Notes under the pieces: generated by a model
Told to the model about the DNA's origin: nothing
What the model saw: the letters and a program-made list of their open reading frames with translations, nothing else
Database searches by the model: none
In this document: piece by piece, positions 24,335-34,393 of the stretch
Position numbering within the stretch: position 1 is the stretch's first letter
How the letters are laid out: each line of letters begins with the position of its first letter
NCBI GenBank assembly: GCA_964583615.1
Contig: CAZOWM010000015.1
Coordinates: forward strand, 4,536-68,535
Length of the DNA stretch: 64,000 nt
Reading direction: 5' to 3'
Source of the DNA: CAZOWM01 sp964583615
Lineage (GTDB): Bacteria; Spirochaetota; B62-G9; DRHN01
Translations under genes and position numbers: made by a program

Positions 24335-25852
24335 ATGGGCGTAAGAAGAATATTTTCGGCAGATCTGGGCGCCTCAGGGGGAAAGTGTTTTGTCGGAACC
24401 TTCGATGAAGACGAGTTTTCGTTTCAGGAGACGCACCGATTTTCCCACGAGGGCGTCTGCTTCTTTATTCAGGACGGTTCCGGAAACGTCGCAGAACGAA
24501 TGTACTGGGACGACACTCTCCTTTACCAGCATATATTCAAAGGCCTCTGCGCATACCGTCGTGAAATCTCCGATACGCTCGACTCCATCGGAATTGACAC
24601 GTGGGGTTGTGATGGAGCGTTCATCAGTGCCGACGGAGATATTCTGGGCAAGGTGTACTGCTACCGGGATCACCGCCTTGACGGAATGATCGAGGCCACG
24701 AGAAAAAAAATCGATGCGGAAAGGATATACGGCATAACAGGGATCCACTTCCAGCCCTTCAACATCAGCAACCAGCTCCTCTGGTTCGTGCAGAACCGGA
24801 GCGATCTGCTCTCAAAGGTTTCCATGTTTCTTCCAATGCCGACATTGTTCTACTATTATCTCGGAAACGTGAAAAAGGTCGACTCTTCGTGGGCAAGCGT
24901 CACACAGCTCATGAATGCCCGGACAATGGAATGGAGTGATGAAATACTCGAAGCGCTCGGTTTTTCGAAGGCACTCCTGCCTGAAATCGTTCCGCCGGGC
25001 ACGGTGATCGGGCATATCCACGAACGCCTCGCGGAAAAGGTGGGGTTGAACAGGGCACGGCTCGTGAGCGTTGGTTCTCACGATACGGCGAGCGCATACG
25101 CTGCGGCTCCTGTTGAAAACCCCGATGAGGCACTCATCATCAGCTCGGGAACGTGGTCTTTGGTGGGAAAACTCATTCCGGAGCCCATCACAAGCCCCCA
25201 TACGATGGCGATGAACATAAGCAATGAGGGGGGGATCGGGAACATCCGCTTTCTGAAAAACTGCATGGGTATGTGGATTGTTCAGGAACTTCGAAGAGTG
25301 TGGCGCATACGGGATGGAAAGGAAATGAGCTGGGAGGAAATCACCGGGCATGTGAAAAGGGCGCGCCCATTTCGCGTTTTCATTGATCCCGATGATCAGG
25401 GATTCTACAATCCACCCGACATGGAGGAGGCGATCGCAGAGTTCTACAAAAGAAGCGCTCAGCCTGTGCTCACCGATCGCGGGGCAATCCTCAGATCTGT
25501 GTACGAAAGCCTCGCCATGAAATACAGGGCAGTGAACGAACAGATCTCGAAGGCGTGTAAAAGGCCGACTTCCGTTATTCACATCGTTGGCGGAGGCTGT
25601 AAGAACGAGCTTCTAAACCAATTCACCGCAGATGCAACCGGACTGCCTGTGATTGCCGGACCGGACGAGGCAACCGCAGTGGGGAACATCATGGTGCAGG
25701 CCATGGGGCTCGGAATCATCAAAGACCTCGGGAAGGCGACTCCGATGATAAGGGAGACGTTTTCCATAAAGGAGTACGCCCCCCGCCACACAGCCACATG
25801 GCAGCGGGAGTACGAACGCTACACCCGGGCCGCAGGCTTTTGCGCGCGCTGA
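24335..25852 (+). CDS. FGGY-family sugar kinase, rhamnulokinase-like
   Basis: 505 residues of the FGGY fold, phosphorylating a sugar with ATP. The start SADLGASGGKCF resembles the phosphate-1 loop of RhaB (D-L-G-A-S). SIGIDTWGCDGAF, VGSHDTASAYAAAP and SSGTWSLVG follow the rhamnulokinase pattern, and VGGGCKNELLNQ is the C-terminal adenosine-binding motif. No rhamnose isomerase or aldolase gene is near, so the substrate (rhamnulose, fuculose or another) is uncertain. ATG 24335 has GGGGGAG upstream, better than the earlier start at 24272. Confidence 0.88.
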   Translation: MGVRRIFSADLGASGGKCFVGTFDEDEFSFQETHRFSHEGVCFFIQDGSGNVAERMYWDDTLLYQHIFKGLCAYRREISDTLDSIGIDTWGCDGAFISADGDILGKVYCYRDHRLDGMIEATRKKIDAERIYGITGIHFQPFNISNQLLWFVQNRSDLLSKVSMFLPMPTLFYYYLGNVKKVDSSWASVTQLMNARTMEWSDEILEALGFSKALLPEIVPPGTVIGHIHERLAEKVGLNRARLVSVGSHDTASAYAAAPVENPDEALIISSGTWSLVGKLIPEPITSPHTMAMNISNEGGIGNIRFLKNCMGMWIVQELRRVWRIRDGKEMSWEEITGHVKRARPFRVFIDPDDQGFYNPPDMEEAIAEFYKRSAQPVLTDRGAILRSVYESLAMKYRAVNEQISKACKRPTSVIHIVGGGCKNELLNQFTADATGLPVIAGPDEATAVGNIMVQAMGLGIIKDLGKATPMIRETFSIKEYAPRHTATWQREYERYTRAAGFCAR

Positions 25853-26031
25853 AGACTGTGCGCCACTCTAAAAGTAATCGGCAAGACCAAAAAACCGTAT
25901 GTGCCTCTTGTATTTTGTTTCTGTAAGACTCCTCACCCCCATCTGCGTCCGGTTTGGAAAATGAACGATTCAATTTTTCTTGTCATCTGAGGCTTTGAAC
26001 CGCTATTTTTACAGCGTAGGTGGAGGAAATC

Positions 26032-27078
26032 ATGAGGACGATCGATCTGCGAAGAGATACAATAACACTCCCCGACTCCAGAATGAAGAAAGCTGCGTTC
26101 GATGCACCGCTTGGAGACTCGGTGTACGGCGAAGACCTTTCGCAGAACGAACTCGAGGAGTGTGCCGCACGTGCGCTCGGGAAGGACGCGTCGGTCTACG
26201 TCCCGAGTGGAACAATGGGAAATCTTGTGGCCCTGCTCTCGCACACCGAACGAGGCGATGAAATCATTCTCGAGGAAAACGCACATATTCGCACCTCGGA
26301 AACAGGTGGAGCCGCGTGTGTGGGTGGTCTGATGTTCAGGACCCTTTATGGTGAAGATGGTGCGCCAGACGCCAAAGATGTGGCGGGAGCGATACGCTCC
26401 GTAAATATCCACTACCCGAAAACAGCGCTCATATGCCTTGAAAACACTCATTACCGGTACGGCGGAATCGTTGTTCCCCTCGAAAAATTTCGATCCATTC
26501 GTGAAGTTTCAATGAAATTCGGCATCCCGGTTCATCTCGACGGCGCCAGAGTATTCAACGCAGCCGTGTACCTTGGGGTGCCTGTTACGGAAATTACTCG
26601 TCTGGTTGACACTGTCATGCTCTCCCTCTCAAAGGGACTCGGTGCACCGGTGGGATCGATTCTCGCAGGGCCGGTCTCCTTCATCGAGATGGCGAAACGA
26701 TACAGAAAAATGCTCGGCGGAGGTATGCGGCAGACTGGCTGGCTGGCTGCCTGCGGAATCCTCGCTCTCTCCGAGGAGAACATCAGCCGGCTGAGAGAGG
26801 ATCATGAAAATGCCTCTCTTCTTGCTCGCGGTCTCAATGAGATAAATGGCGCGTGCGTCGATGTTGAAAAGACACATACAAACTTCGTCCTGGCCCGATT
26901 CGAGGATTCGGGTTTCAGCGCGGAGCGCTTCGCGGAAAAGCTCTCAGCCAGAGGCATACTGATCACTCCATCGAAGGCAAACACTTTCAGGTTTGTCACT
27001 TCAAAGGAAGTTTCACGGGAGGACATTCTCTTTACTCTGCAAATCATCGAAAAAGTATTACAGCAGCCTTCCCAGTAG
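26032..27078 (+). CDS. ltaE: Low-specificity L-threonine aldolase
   Basis: PLP enzyme splitting threonine or allo-threonine to glycine and acetaldehyde. The 348 residues include IDLRRDTITLPDSRM at the start, VPSGTMGNLVAL, the LENTHYRYGG block, HLDGARVFNAA with the cofactor Asp, and the PLP Lys in LSLSKGLGAPVGS. Length and motifs are typical. GGAGG lies before ATG 26032. The stop codon falls in the loop of a hairpin at 27063-27089 that may act as a terminator. Confidence 0.94.
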   Translation: MRTIDLRRDTITLPDSRMKKAAFDAPLGDSVYGEDLSQNELEECAARALGKDASVYVPSGTMGNLVALLSHTERGDEIILEENAHIRTSETGGAACVGGLMFRTLYGEDGAPDAKDVAGAIRSVNIHYPKTALICLENTHYRYGGIVVPLEKFRSIREVSMKFGIPVHLDGARVFNAAVYLGVPVTEITRLVDTVMLSLSKGLGAPVGSILAGPVSFIEMAKRYRKMLGGGMRQTGWLAACGILALSEENISRLREDHENASLLARGLNEINGACVDVEKTHTNFVLARFEDSGFSAERFAEKLSARGILITPSKANTFRFVTSKEVSREDILFTLQIIEKVLQQPSQ

Positions 27079-27089
27079 GGAACGGCTGC
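27063..27089 (+). terminator. Hairpin at the end of ltaE, possible terminator
   Basis: GCAGCC-TTCCC pairs with GGGAA and GGCTGC across loop AGTA with one bulged C. There is only a modest pyrimidine-rich tail, so termination efficiency is uncertain. Confidence 0.45.
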
Positions 27090-27164
27090 ACCTGTTCCCT
27101 TTCCTTTGACAGAGAAAACGGATTGGATTATGGTTTTAACTATGTTTTTTAGGGGTATTTGATC

Positions 27165-28253
27165 GTGCGAAACAAGAGTAAGTTAATCGTTGGGTTATTG
27201 TTTCTTCTCATCCCTTTTATTACGTTCTCCTGCAGGAGCACTCCGTCCGGCAGAGGATATTTTCAGGAGGAGCATTCCTACATAAACATAGAGGGGATTC
27301 CCACACCCGAGGACATGGTGCTCGACAAGTGGCACACGCCCCCGCGGGTACTCGTCTCTTCGGAAGGGAATACTTCAGGAACATCAAAGGGTGCAATCTA
27401 TGTGGTGGACATTGACACGAATGTGTCAACAGAAATGATCAGGGAGGCTGAGCCCGAGAGCCTGGACTTTCATCCTCTTGGGATCGATATCGTGCAGAAC
27501 AAAGAGGGAACCACCCTCCTCTATGTTGTCACAAGAAAATCCGATACAAAGAACCCTTCTTATGCGGTTTTTTCCTACAATGTGATTTTCAACAGGCTCG
27601 TATTCGTCCAATCTTTTGAAGACCCTTTGCTCGTCTCACCAAATGACCTCACCGCAGATCCAGACAGGGGTTTCTATGTAAGCAACGGGGTAAATACCCA
27701 CGCCGGGCTTTTAAAGAGGATGTTCACTCCGAGCACTTCGAATGTTGTTTTCTGCGACGGAGAGGGCGAATGGTCCATTGCAGCAGAAGGATTCAAAACC
27801 GCAAATGGGCTCGCTCTCAGAAAAAAACACGTGTTCGTCGCGGATACGAAAAAGAACGCGGTGTACCGTTTTACGAGACAGACAAACGGTACTCTCAGCG
27901 AAAAAACCCTTTTCGTGCAGATCCGGAACCCTGAAAATCTGACCCTTTCGGAAAACCGTCTTATCGTTGCAAGCAACCCGAAACCTTTTGCGTTCTTCCC
28001 CATACTGACATGCCAGAACAGGAGGACACCGACCTATATCTACAGCGCGCAGCTTGCAGACAGGAAGCTGAAACCTGTCTTCTTCGACGACGGAAGCCGT
28101 ATCTCTGCTGCAACCGTTGGAGTGCGGTACAGAAATTCATTGTACGTCGGTCAGGTTCACGATCCTTTTGTTCTGAAGTTCACCGGTACGCTGGTGCTTA
28201 CAAGGTCGACGATAAACGGCATCATCCATACCGCTTATGAGGACACTTTCTGA
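27165..28253 (+). CDS. Predicted lipoprotein, SMP-30/paraoxonase-like beta-propeller
   Basis: 362 residues from GTG 27165, chosen because AGGGG lies nine bases upstream; a TTG at 27159 is too close to it. The N-terminus is a lipoprotein signal peptide ending ITFSC, a relaxed lipobox of the kind common in spirochaetes. The rest has repeated propeller-blade patterns (GLALRKKHVFVADTKKNAVY, NPENLTLSENRLIVAS, RNSLYVGQVHDP) like SMP-30, gluconolactonase or arylesterase proteins. It probably sits on the periplasmic face. Enzyme activity cannot be told. It is convergent with the GGDEF gene. Confidence 0.75.
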   Translation: MRNKSKLIVGLLFLLIPFITFSCRSTPSGRGYFQEEHSYINIEGIPTPEDMVLDKWHTPPRVLVSSEGNTSGTSKGAIYVVDIDTNVSTEMIREAEPESLDFHPLGIDIVQNKEGTTLLYVVTRKSDTKNPSYAVFSYNVIFNRLVFVQSFEDPLLVSPNDLTADPDRGFYVSNGVNTHAGLLKRMFTPSTSNVVFCDGEGEWSIAAEGFKTANGLALRKKHVFVADTKKNAVYRFTRQTNGTLSEKTLFVQIRNPENLTLSENRLIVASNPKPFAFFPILTCQNRRTPTYIYSAQLADRKLKPVFFDDGSRISAATVGVRYRNSLYVGQVHDPFVLKFTGTLVLTRSTINGIIHTAYEDTF

Positions 28254-28279
28254 GCATCAGGTGAACACCGTTTTTCACC

Positions 28280-29542
28280 TCAGTGCCTGAAAATCGGGCT
28301 GCCCTGCTGACGCCTCGTTTCTTTCCTGGACCCCGTGTACCGGGCGTGCACCTGATTGCGACCGTTGTTCTTTGCTGCGTAGAGTGCTTTATCTGCAGCT
28401 TCCACAACTTCTGAAAGCCGCTGTGATGTGTTTCTTCTGTGCGCCACACCGCATGAAACGGTCACAGAAAGGGTTTTTCCCCTGTGTTTGAGCTTCATGC
28501 GTGCGACCTCGGACCGCACCCTCTCCATAATCGGGAGTATCTGTTTCGTCTGTTTTCCTGGGAAAAAAACCGCAATCTCCTCTCCGCCGTATCTGCACAC
28601 AACCCCTTCAGGAACTGCTTCCCTCTGAACGACCTGTGCAATGGCAAAGAGCACCCGGTCACCCGCCTGATGCCCGTAAGAATCATTTATTCGTTTGAAA
28701 TGGTCTATATCGATCATTGCGACACCGAATGGAGGTGAAGTGTTTAGGTTCGACTGTTCTTCAAGGATCCTGCCACAGAAACTCCGGTTGTAGATCTGAA
28801 GGAGCGGATCGTAGGAAACCCTGTGCTCCATGCGTGAGATCCAGTGAACGATTATCCCTCCCACGAGGTATGCAGGTGCACCTGCAAAGAGAGCATGCCG
28901 CAGATCTTCGAATCTGACCACTATAAGCGGACTCAACCAGGAAACGAGATAAAAAAGAGCGCATCCGCACAGAAGGCCTCCGAGATAAAATTCATTTTTT
29001 AAAAACGACACGCTCAAAAGAAAGATGACCAGCATCCAGAGTATTGTCCCCCATGCAGCGTAATGATAGAAATCATTGAATGTAAAGATCTCTCCCCACT
29101 TTCCGAATACAGGGAAGATATTCACAGCGATGAGGAGACTGCCTTCGATGAGCAGAATACCGAGCGTTATTCGGCGGGTGGTGCGGTACTTCACGTAGGA
29201 TGGCATCATGAAAACGAGCAGGAAATTGAAAAATATACAGAAGTGGAGCCATGCGAGCCGGTGCGAACTTTTTTCGCAAAACAAGGAGCACACAAGGTAA
29301 GCAACCCCAGAGAGACCGGTCAGATATCCGATGACGTAAACCTTCAGATTGTGCACGCGCGGATAGGAAAAATGCCCCGTGAAAAACGCAATGAGAGAGA
29401 AAAAGCCGCACAGGATGGGAAAAATCAATCCGTATATCGAGTGCGCAGGCTGCGAGCGATTTACGAGCACGTACACGCCGGTGATGTACAGCGGAGATAA
29501 TAAAAAGATGACCGATCCCCAGCGTGTCCTCCTGCTCCGCAC
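28280..29542 (-). CDS. Membrane-anchored diguanylate cyclase (GGDEF)
   Basis: 420 residues starting at GTG 29542 (GAGGA upstream). About seven membrane spans fill residues 10-235, resembling a 7TM sensory module. A GGDEF domain follows (245-400): MIDIDHFKRINDSYGHQAGD, and the active loop RYGGEEIAVFF. GGEEI is an accepted variant of GGEEF, so the enzyme should make cyclic di-GMP. It is divergent from the hypothetical gene at 29757 and opens a block of signalling genes that includes an HD-GYP protein able to degrade the same messenger. Confidence 0.92.
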   Translation of the reverse strand: MRSRRTRWGSVIFLLSPLYITGVYVLVNRSQPAHSIYGLIFPILCGFFSLIAFFTGHFSYPRVHNLKVYVIGYLTGLSGVAYLVCSLFCEKSSHRLAWLHFCIFFNFLLVFMMPSYVKYRTTRRITLGILLIEGSLLIAVNIFPVFGKWGEIFTFNDFYHYAAWGTILWMLVIFLLSVSFLKNEFYLGGLLCGCALFYLVSWLSPLIVVRFEDLRHALFAGAPAYLVGGIIVHWISRMEHRVSYDPLLQIYNRSFCGRILEEQSNLNTSPPFGVAMIDIDHFKRINDSYGHQAGDRVLFAIAQVVQREAVPEGVVCRYGGEEIAVFFPGKQTKQILPIMERVRSEVARMKLKHRGKTLSVTVSCGVAHRRNTSQRLSEVVEAADKALYAAKNNGRNQVHARYTGSRKETRRQQGSPIFRH

Positions 29543-29655
29543 CTTCTTTCCTCACAGTATCTGAAACTGATCTTTCCCTAAAGCATAGAACAACTTTTTC
29601 CACTTTTCTAATAAATGACTCGTAATCAAATGAGACGAAAAAAAGAGTTTGGGTA

Positions 29656-29684
29656 TTTACTTTGAATCTGAAAACTGCTATTAT
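29656..29684 (+). promoter_or_regulatory. Possible promoter of the gene at 29757
   Basis: -35 TTTACT (29656-29661), 17-base spacer, -10 TATTAT (29679-29684). The match to consensus is moderate. Confidence 0.45.
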
Positions 29685-29756
29685 TGCAGCGACAAATTTC
29701 ACAAGGCTCAAAACGCGGCAGGGTGCGTGCGCATACCCTCTGTGGAGAAATACACC

Positions 29757-30242
29757 ATGAATTTCAAGGACAAAACAATCCATGACATCATTGAAAGATT
29801 GAAAAGCCAGTATCAGCTCTTTACCGGCAATCAGTTCATCAACTATTACCTGAATGAGTCGAACATACCGAAAAATGACTGGATGGACATCGAAGACCTT
29901 ATAAACTCCAACCGTTACTTCGAGGCGGAAGGCTACGATCTGGAAAAGCTCTACGAACAGATTCGCACCTTCTCCCTTTTCTTGACGAAAATCAAAGAGG
30001 AGGTTCTTTCAAAGATTACCCAGGACTCTAAAAGAAGAATGGCACAGCTCTCTTCAGACAACAGGGTTCTGTACAAGATGACCATTGACAACACACCCGG
30101 GAACCTGAAGATTTTCTACGACATTATCATTGAACTCTATCTCAATTTGAAAAAGATTGATCAGAAAGCCAACGGTGAGGACAATATGATCCTCGCCAGG
30201 CTGCCTTTTGCCGCTGACATTGAAAAAACCCTCAATCAGTGA
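29757..30242 (+). CDS. Hypothetical soluble alpha-helical protein
   Basis: 161 residues from ATG 29757, which has GTGGAG upstream; a longer frame from 29649 is less likely. It is rich in Lys, Ile, Asn and Asp, predicted helical, with no signal peptide, membrane span or recognised motif. I do not recognise the family. It lies between the divergent GGDEF gene and the convergent HD-GYP gene, so a signalling role is possible only by neighbourhood. Confidence 0.6.
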   Translation: MNFKDKTIHDIIERLKSQYQLFTGNQFINYYLNESNIPKNDWMDIEDLINSNRYFEAEGYDLEKLYEQIRTFSLFLTKIKEEVLSKITQDSKRRMAQLSSDNRVLYKMTIDNTPGNLKIFYDIIIELYLNLKKIDQKANGEDNMILARLPFAADIEKTLNQ

Positions 30243-30275
30243 CCGGTTTGCATGCCGCCGCCAGCCCGCTTCAAC

Positions 30276-31571
30276 CTATACGACTTTCTCCTTGATGTTT
30301 TTTATTTCAACTTCCCTCTCCATCCGCAGCAGTGAAGCGAATGTTTTTATTTTTTTCAGTATCGGCTCGTCGATGAGAATACCCCTGGGCACGAGCAGCA
30401 CACCGTTTTCAAGAATGATCTCGTCTAGAAGGTACATTCCGGGCTTGAGGTTTTTAACCGCGACCCTTGTAACCGGTTTGTGCTGCTGCGAGCCTGAATC
30501 GGTGATGATTTTCACGAAACTGTTGACGATATTGGGATCATAGGATTTGTACGAACCGTCTTTTATCCTCTTTATCGCCTCTTCAAAAGTCAGAGCCTTT
30601 TTAAATTGATAATCGTCGTAATCACTCGCAATTTTTATAATCTGAGATCCCAAAGGAATGTGTCCGTTTCTCAGCTTGTCGGGAAATCCCGATCCGTTGT
30701 ACTCCTCATGGTGCGACCGGATTATCTTCGCAATAGTGTGAAGGGTTTTTACTGCACCCACGATCTTTTGTCCGATCACGGGGTGGTACATATAGAAATT
30801 TCTGCTCTTCTCATCCATCTTCTTGAGATCACCGAAGAAAACATCCTCAGTTGTTCCCACAAGTCCGATGTCGTGGAGAAACGCCGCCTGTATGATCGTT
30901 TCCTTTTCTTCGCTCTCTATCGCCAGTTTGTTGCAGAGTGCTTCAGAGAGCCCAGCCACACGCTTCGAATGCGCGGCCAGGTCCTTGTGAAACAAAGAGA
31001 TTATCCCAGTGAGGAGGACAATGATCTCCTGAAAGTTCTCCTTCAGCACATCCGTGATCTTTCTCAATTTGTCTATCGCTTTTTCGAGCTGGGCCGTCCT
31101 TTTTTCAACTTTATCCTCAAGACTATCGTTCAACAGTTTCAGCTCTCTGTTTTTTCTCCATATGATCTTGCTCATTTCCTCGTTTCTCTTTTTCAGGTCC
31201 GAGTATTCGAGCGCTTTCAGAATGGTAATCTTCAGGTCCTCGTCGTTCCACGGCTTCGTCAGGAACCTGTACACCTCGCCGCTGTTTATCGCCTCAATCG
31301 TCGCCCGTATGTCCGAATACCCAGTGATCATAATTCGCAGCACATTGGGATACTTGTCCTTTACGTATTTGAGAAAATCCGTCCCGTTGAGCTGAGGCAT
31401 CCGCATGTCCGAAAGGACCAGGTCGACGTCATTCAGTCCGAGAATTTTCAGCCCCTCCAAACCATTTTTAGCGGTGAAGATCTCGATAGCGTTGTTATTG
31501 AAGAAGAGCCGCTTGAAGGCAGACAGGGTATTCACTTCGTCATCAACGAACAGAATTTTATGCTGTTTCAT
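30276..31571 (-). CDS. Response regulator with HD-GYP phosphodiesterase domain (RpfG type)
   Basis: 431 residues. Receiver at 1-120 (ILFVDDEVN, phospho-acceptor in LVLSDMRMPQLNG, conserved Lys in LTKPWNDED), then a coiled coil (about 125-190) and an HD-GYP domain (about 190-340) with HDIGLVG and the SHHEEYNGSGFP signature. A C-terminal extension of about 80 residues follows. The usual role is hydrolysis of cyclic di-GMP on phosphorylation. ATG 31571 lies eight bases after GGAGG; an ATG at 31577 is too close. It is divergent from the histidine kinase gene at 31761, a likely partner. Confidence 0.92.
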   Translation of the reverse strand: MKQHKILFVDDEVNTLSAFKRLFFNNNAIEIFTAKNGLEGLKILGLNDVDLVLSDMRMPQLNGTDFLKYVKDKYPNVLRIMITGYSDIRATIEAINSGEVYRFLTKPWNDEDLKITILKALEYSDLKKRNEEMSKIIWRKNRELKLLNDSLEDKVEKRTAQLEKAIDKLRKITDVLKENFQEIIVLLTGIISLFHKDLAAHSKRVAGLSEALCNKLAIESEEKETIIQAAFLHDIGLVGTTEDVFFGDLKKMDEKSRNFYMYHPVIGQKIVGAVKTLHTIAKIIRSHHEEYNGSGFPDKLRNGHIPLGSQIIKIASDYDDYQFKKALTFEEAIKRIKDGSYKSYDPNIVNSFVKIITDSGSQQHKPVTRVAVKNLKPGMYLLDEIILENGVLLVPRGILIDEPILKKIKTFASLLRMEREVEIKNIKEKVV

Positions 31572-31702
31572 CCTCATTCCCTCCGGTTCTGTCTCTTCTT
31601 CGCACCTATGCAAGCGCGCGCGCAGAACCCCTCTTCTAAATTGTAAACAAATGTTCAGCCATTTTCAAAAAAATATAGGGCCTAACTGAAGTGGAAATAC
31701 AA

Positions 31703-31732
31703 TTGATATGGGTGGAGGTTGTGAATTATACT
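31703..31732 (+). promoter_or_regulatory. Promoter of the histidine kinase / HDOD operon, with a flanking dyad
   Basis: -35 TTGATA (31703-31708), 18-base spacer, -10 TATACT (31727-31732). GGAGGT (31714-31719) and ACCTCC (31742-31747) form an inverted repeat bracketing the -10, a possible operator. Confidence 0.65.
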
Positions 31733-31760
31733 TTTTTATAGACCTCCGAGGGAAAGAACC

Positions 31761-33098
31761 ATGCCACATGCGCGTAAACAGAATGTCTTTGAACCTCACA
31801 CAGAAAAAGGACCCGGCATTGTCATGACAGATGCCGTCTATAGAACTTTCTTCGAGGAATCCATGGACATGATCTGTATGACCGCACACGATGACAGGCT
31901 GCTCGATGTCAATTGTGCCGGAGTGGCGCTTTTGGGATACAACTCAAAACAACAGATAACGGACAACCTCAAACTCAATTCCCTCTTTCATACCGAAAAA
32001 AACCTGCAGAAATGGAAGGACCTGATCAGCGCCCAGGGGTTTGTAAAGGAGTTTGAAGCCACTCTGGTGAAAAAAAACGGAGATTTGATTGCGGCGCTTC
32101 TCACCTCGTGTACGATAAAGGCCCCCACGCAGGACAACCCGGTATATGCCACACTGGTACGAGATGTGACGGAAAGCATGAGAAACAAGATGCAGGTGCA
32201 CAAGATGAATGTCGAACTCATCGATTCTCTGTACAACCTACGAAAAGCACAACCGAAACTCGTCCAGCAGGAAAAACTTGCCTCAATCGGTCAGCTGGCT
32301 GCAGGAATCGCTCATGAACTGAACAATCCGATAGGGTTTATATCCAGCAATTTTACCAGCCTGAGAGCGTATATCGGGATCATAAAAAACTATATACGAC
32401 TCTTTGAGGGCTCCATTTCCGGAATGAACAACAGCCGCGGCGGAAAGACATCTGAATTCGTACAAGAGCTCAACGCCTTCAGGGAAGAAAAAAAGCTCGA
32501 CTACATCTTCAAGGATATCGAAGACCTCGCAAACGAGTCAATGGAGGGGATACAGAGAATTACGGAGATCGTGCGAAGCCTGAGAAATTTCTCACGGATC
32601 GACAACGAAAGCGGAATCGAGCAGTACGATCTTAACGATGCGCTCGAGAGCACGCTTACTGTCGCGAAAAACGAGATAAAGTACGTTGCGGATGTGAAAA
32701 AGGAGCTCTCAGAAATCCCGCTCGTCGAATGTATTGGAGGCGAGATCAACCAGGTCCTCCTGAATATCATCGTAAACTCCGCCCAGGCAATTAAATCGCA
32801 AAATCGGAAAGAAAAGGGGCTTATCACGATCAGAACCTACAGGAAGGACGAATACGCTTTCTGCGAGATTTCCGACAATGGTCCCGGCATCCCTAAAAAT
32901 ATCATCGGGAAGATATTCGATCCGTTTTTCACGACAAAAGAAACGGGAAAAGGCACAGGCCTCGGGCTGAACATATCCTACGATATCGTTGTGCACAAGC
33001 ACAGGGGAGATCTCTTTGTGGAAAGCACTGAAGGGAAGGGAACGACATTTACCATCAAGCTCCCTTTGAAATCCCGTATTCAGAAGGAATACTCCTAA
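31761..33098 (+). CDS. PAS-domain sensor histidine kinase
   Basis: 445 cytoplasmic residues without membrane spans. A PAS domain (about 25-145) is followed by a coiled coil, a HisKA dimerisation domain with the phospho-acceptor His in LAAGIAHELNNPIGF (about 185), and an HATPase domain with NIIVNSAQAI, ISDNGPGIPKN and FFTTKETGKGTGLGL. Ribosome site GAGGG precedes ATG 31761. The HDOD response regulator gene starts on the next base after its stop, so the pair is almost certainly one two-component unit. Confidence 0.94.
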   Translation: MPHARKQNVFEPHTEKGPGIVMTDAVYRTFFEESMDMICMTAHDDRLLDVNCAGVALLGYNSKQQITDNLKLNSLFHTEKNLQKWKDLISAQGFVKEFEATLVKKNGDLIAALLTSCTIKAPTQDNPVYATLVRDVTESMRNKMQVHKMNVELIDSLYNLRKAQPKLVQQEKLASIGQLAAGIAHELNNPIGFISSNFTSLRAYIGIIKNYIRLFEGSISGMNNSRGGKTSEFVQELNAFREEKKLDYIFKDIEDLANESMEGIQRITEIVRSLRNFSRIDNESGIEQYDLNDALESTLTVAKNEIKYVADVKKELSEIPLVECIGGEINQVLLNIIVNSAQAIKSQNRKEKGLITIRTYRKDEYAFCEISDNGPGIPKNIIGKIFDPFFTTKETGKGTGLGLNISYDIVVHKHRGDLFVESTEGKGTTFTIKLPLKSRIQKEYS

Positions 33099-34322
33099 AT
33101 GGCGCAAACGACGGGGAAAGTACTCTTTGTCGACGACGAGATCAACATACTCAAGAGCATTCAGAGGGGATTCCTTCACTCTTCCTTCGAGGTTGTGACC
33201 GCGGAATGTGCGAAAGACGGCCTGGAAATTCTCGAAGAAGGAGAAATCGATGTTCTCGTGACCGATTACCGCATGCCGGAAATAGACGGCCTGCAGTTCC
33301 TCAAGATCGTAAAGAATAGATACCCTGAGGTCAACCGAGTCATACTCAGCGGCTTCATCGAGAAATCGATCGCAGTCGAATCTTTGACACGGGGACTTGC
33401 CTCGACCTATATTCTGAAACCGTGGATGAACGAGGACGTCGAGCAGAGAATCACGCATATCCTCAGCATGCGAAAGATTCTGAAATCGAAGAAACTGCTC
33501 AGTGTAATCAATCAGATAGAGAATCTTCCCTTCCTGTCCAATATCTACCAGGAGTTCATGGAAGCGGTAAATGAAGAAAAACCGATGAGCGCAATATCGA
33601 AGATCATTCAAAAGGACCCTTCGATTGCGACCAAGGTACTGCAGGTGGCAAACTCCGCATTCTACGGGTTGAAGAACTGCACTTCAATTACGCAGGCATC
33701 TGTGACGCTCGGTCTGGACACGCTTCAGGATATCCTTCTCACAATATCAATTCTCAACACAATGAAGTGGAAAAATGAGCACACCAGGTGCCTGCACGAT
33801 ATATTTCTTCAATCATTTATCATGAATACCCACCTTCCCCAGGTGTACAGCTACCTTCCGGAGTCTCGATATTACAAAATATTCCCTTCCGTCGGGCTCA
33901 CCTACGATGTAGGAAAAATCATTCTCCTCCAGTATTACCCCGAACGGTTTAAAAAAGTAATGCACTATATGAGCTGCCATCCGGACAAAGATTTCTATCA
34001 GAGCGAGCTCATGTGCGGATATCACGAAATCACGCACCAGGAAATCGGGGCATTTTTTCTTGATCACTGGAACCTTCCGGAAATATTCGTCGAGACCGCG
34101 ATGTATCATCACACCCCGGAAAAATCCTCCATTCAGTACCGGGAAATCGTTGAACTTGCCGCATACATAGACGGCTCAATCGATCTGCTGTGGAAGGCAG
34201 AGGACATCGATTCGCTTGAAGCCCCTCCCTTTCCTCATGAGGGTTTGTCCCGTCCCGTCATTGATGAAACATTTACATCCATTAAGAAAAAGATGAAAAA
34301 GCAGATATTTTTCGAGATCTGA
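33099..34322 (+). CDS. Response regulator with HDOD output domain
   Basis: 407 residues. A receiver (1-125) with LFVDDEINI, phospho-acceptor Asp in LVTDYRMPEIDG and Lys in ILKPWMNED is followed by an HDOD domain (about 145-350). HDOD proteins are HD-like domains that usually lack catalytic metal ligands and act as signalling scaffolds. The ATG follows the stop codon of the upstream kinase with no gap, indicating translational coupling. It is convergent with the hybrid kinase at 34394. Confidence 0.92.
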   Translation: MAQTTGKVLFVDDEINILKSIQRGFLHSSFEVVTAECAKDGLEILEEGEIDVLVTDYRMPEIDGLQFLKIVKNRYPEVNRVILSGFIEKSIAVESLTRGLASTYILKPWMNEDVEQRITHILSMRKILKSKKLLSVINQIENLPFLSNIYQEFMEAVNEEKPMSAISKIIQKDPSIATKVLQVANSAFYGLKNCTSITQASVTLGLDTLQDILLTISILNTMKWKNEHTRCLHDIFLQSFIMNTHLPQVYSYLPESRYYKIFPSVGLTYDVGKIILLQYYPERFKKVMHYMSCHPDKDFYQSELMCGYHEITHQEIGAFFLDHWNLPEIFVETAMYHHTPEKSSIQYREIVELAAYIDGSIDLLWKAEDIDSLEAPPFPHEGLSRPVIDETFTSIKKKMKKQIFFEI

Positions 34323-34393
34323 AAAAACGAATTCGAAAAGCATCCAGCCTCTGCCCAGCGCTTCATTCTTCATGTTCCCCGGGCAGGGCACCG

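Noticed and set aside
30606..31646. A 346-codon open frame on the plus strand
   Set aside because: It is antisense to the HD-GYP gene, which has clear domains.
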